Positions 63,085 to 64,000 of a stretch of 64,000 nucleotides of DNA are shown here, piece by piece (positions within the stretch are counted from its first letter, which is position 1; each line of letters begins with the position of its first letter). The notes under the pieces are model-generated. The model saw nothing but the letters and a program-made list of their open reading frames with translations. It did not search any database and was not told where the DNA came from. Source of the DNA: Eublepharis macularius (Eukaryota > Chordata > Lepidosauria > Squamata > Eublepharidae); contig NC_072801.1 in assembly GCF_028583425.1 (NCBI RefSeq), forward strand, positions 64,061,766 to 64,125,765, read 5' to 3'. A program made the translations under genes and the position numbers.

Positions 63085-63720
63085 TTTCAGGTAGGCAGCT
63101 ATGTTGGTCTACAGTAGAAGATCAGGATTTGAGTCCAGTGGCACCTTAGAGACCAACAAGGTTTTCAGGGTATAAGCTGTCAAGAGTCAAAGCTGCCTTC
63201 TTCAGATACTGAAGAAGCGAGCTTTGACTCTCAAAAGCATATAACCTGAAAATCCTGTTGGTCTCTATGAGTCCCTCTACATGAGACGGTAAAGAGACAC
63301 CCCAGCATGTGTTCATCAAGTGTAGGGAGACACAATGTTAGGTGGGAAGTATAGTTTAAAAAGACAGAGCCGGCAGAGATTGCTTCTCAGAGAGTTTGTT
63401 AATTTCATCGCCTCCAAGAAGGCTCTGTCAGTTTTACCTCTCCAGTCTAAAACTGTGTGGGATCACAACCAGAAGGCAGAGGGGAATGGAAATGGGCTGG
63501 AGCTGCCTTCTAGAGCTGGGCTTGGACCTGGAGAGGTTATAAGGGGCTGAAGTTTCCCTTCTGGCTTCACAGCTCCTATAGCAAAGGCTTTGCCCTACCG
63601 CCAGCTCTGTCCTTCTAATCTTTTTAAACTGCCCTTCTAACTCCTGACACGTGTTCTTCATGTGTCAGATGTCTCGTGTAGAGAGACTCTAAAGTGCCAG
63701 TGGACTCAAATCCTGCTGGT
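63085..63720 (+). mobile_element. Interspersed repeat interrupted by a MITE
   Basis: An outer element of the CACTGGACTCAAATCC family has a duplicated, partly inverted 5' part (63085-63265). It is split after GTTGGTCTCTA and resumes at about 63692 with AAGTGCCAGTGGACTC. The inserted MITE occupies about 63268-63690. Confidence 0.75.
63268..63690. mobile_element. MITE nested in an older repeat
   Basis: The termini GAGTCCCTCTACATGAGAC and GTCTCGTGTAGAGAGACTC are inverted repeats. Inner sequence (GCAGAGATTGCTTCTCAGAG, then GAGTTTGTTAATTTC) resembles the 55973-56326 element. The host repeat reads on at both sides. Confidence 0.8.
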
Positions 63721-64000
63721 AATAAAGGAAGTAAAGATTTTTACTGTTCTTGTTCAGAAGGGAAATAGCGTGGCAACATAAGCATTTTTGTAGAGTCCCT
63801 GTAGGTTTCACAATGACTTGTGCTCTTGCCACGTTGCTGATATCTTGTCCTTTTCTAAAACCATATTAAAAATCTTGGTTGTTTATTTAGAAAATATTTA
63901 CGGCATTTCTCCACGAAACCTACATGATGCAGCTTAGAGTGTTTAAAAATCTATTGCTTACCTACTGTTTCAGTAACCTTTCAGTTTTGGAAATCTCAGT

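Overview
This window is vertebrate, almost certainly squamate reptile, genomic DNA. It holds multi-exon genes with GT-AG introns. Its repeats fit a lizard or snake: Bov-B, CR1, L1 and L2 LINE fragments, 5S-rRNA-derived and tRNA-derived SINEs, and many short palindromic (MITE-like) elements, several with clear 8-bp hAT-type target duplications. I cannot name the species. I saw no convincing virus-like element; one weak LTR-like stretch is listed with low confidence.

Layout, left to right. TBC1D10B (minus strand) gives its first four coding exons at 611-10465; the rest lies beyond the left edge. Its promoter (about 10640-11410) carries nine CCAAT boxes. MYLPF, the fast skeletal muscle regulatory light chain, is complete on the plus strand (14687-24118) behind a TATA box. 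QPRT, quinolinate phosphoribosyltransferase, has complete coding exons on the minus strand (26246-29781). DCTPP1, dCTP pyrophosphatase, is on the plus strand and ends at 39167. Its first conserved exon is open upstream to a good splice acceptor and joins in phase to a BED/hAT-like zinc-finger exon under a CCAAT promoter at 35429-35695. SEPTIN1 is complete on the minus strand (40893-48327, 11 coding exons). A signal-peptide exon at 52237-52297 (plus) looks like the first exon of a leukocyte integrin alpha gene (ITGAL/ITGAM type). The last 11.7 kb is its presumed first intron, full of repeats.

The gene content matches the human 16p11.2 neighbourhood (TBC1D10B, MYLPF, SEPTIN1, DCTPP1, ITGAL), with QPRT inserted and the DCTPP1/SEPTIN1 pair arranged differently. 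The genes are not a pathway: a Rab GAP, a muscle protein, an NAD biosynthesis enzyme, a nucleotide-pool sanitizer, a septin and a probable leukocyte adhesion receptor.

The best candidate for something undescribed is the predicted zinc-finger/dCTP-pyrophosphatase fusion, a 243-residue protein. Other notable points are the CCAAT array with spacings near multiples of 32 bp, two near-identical hAT palindromes with perfect target duplications, and a 103-bp element flanked by an 11-bp duplication.
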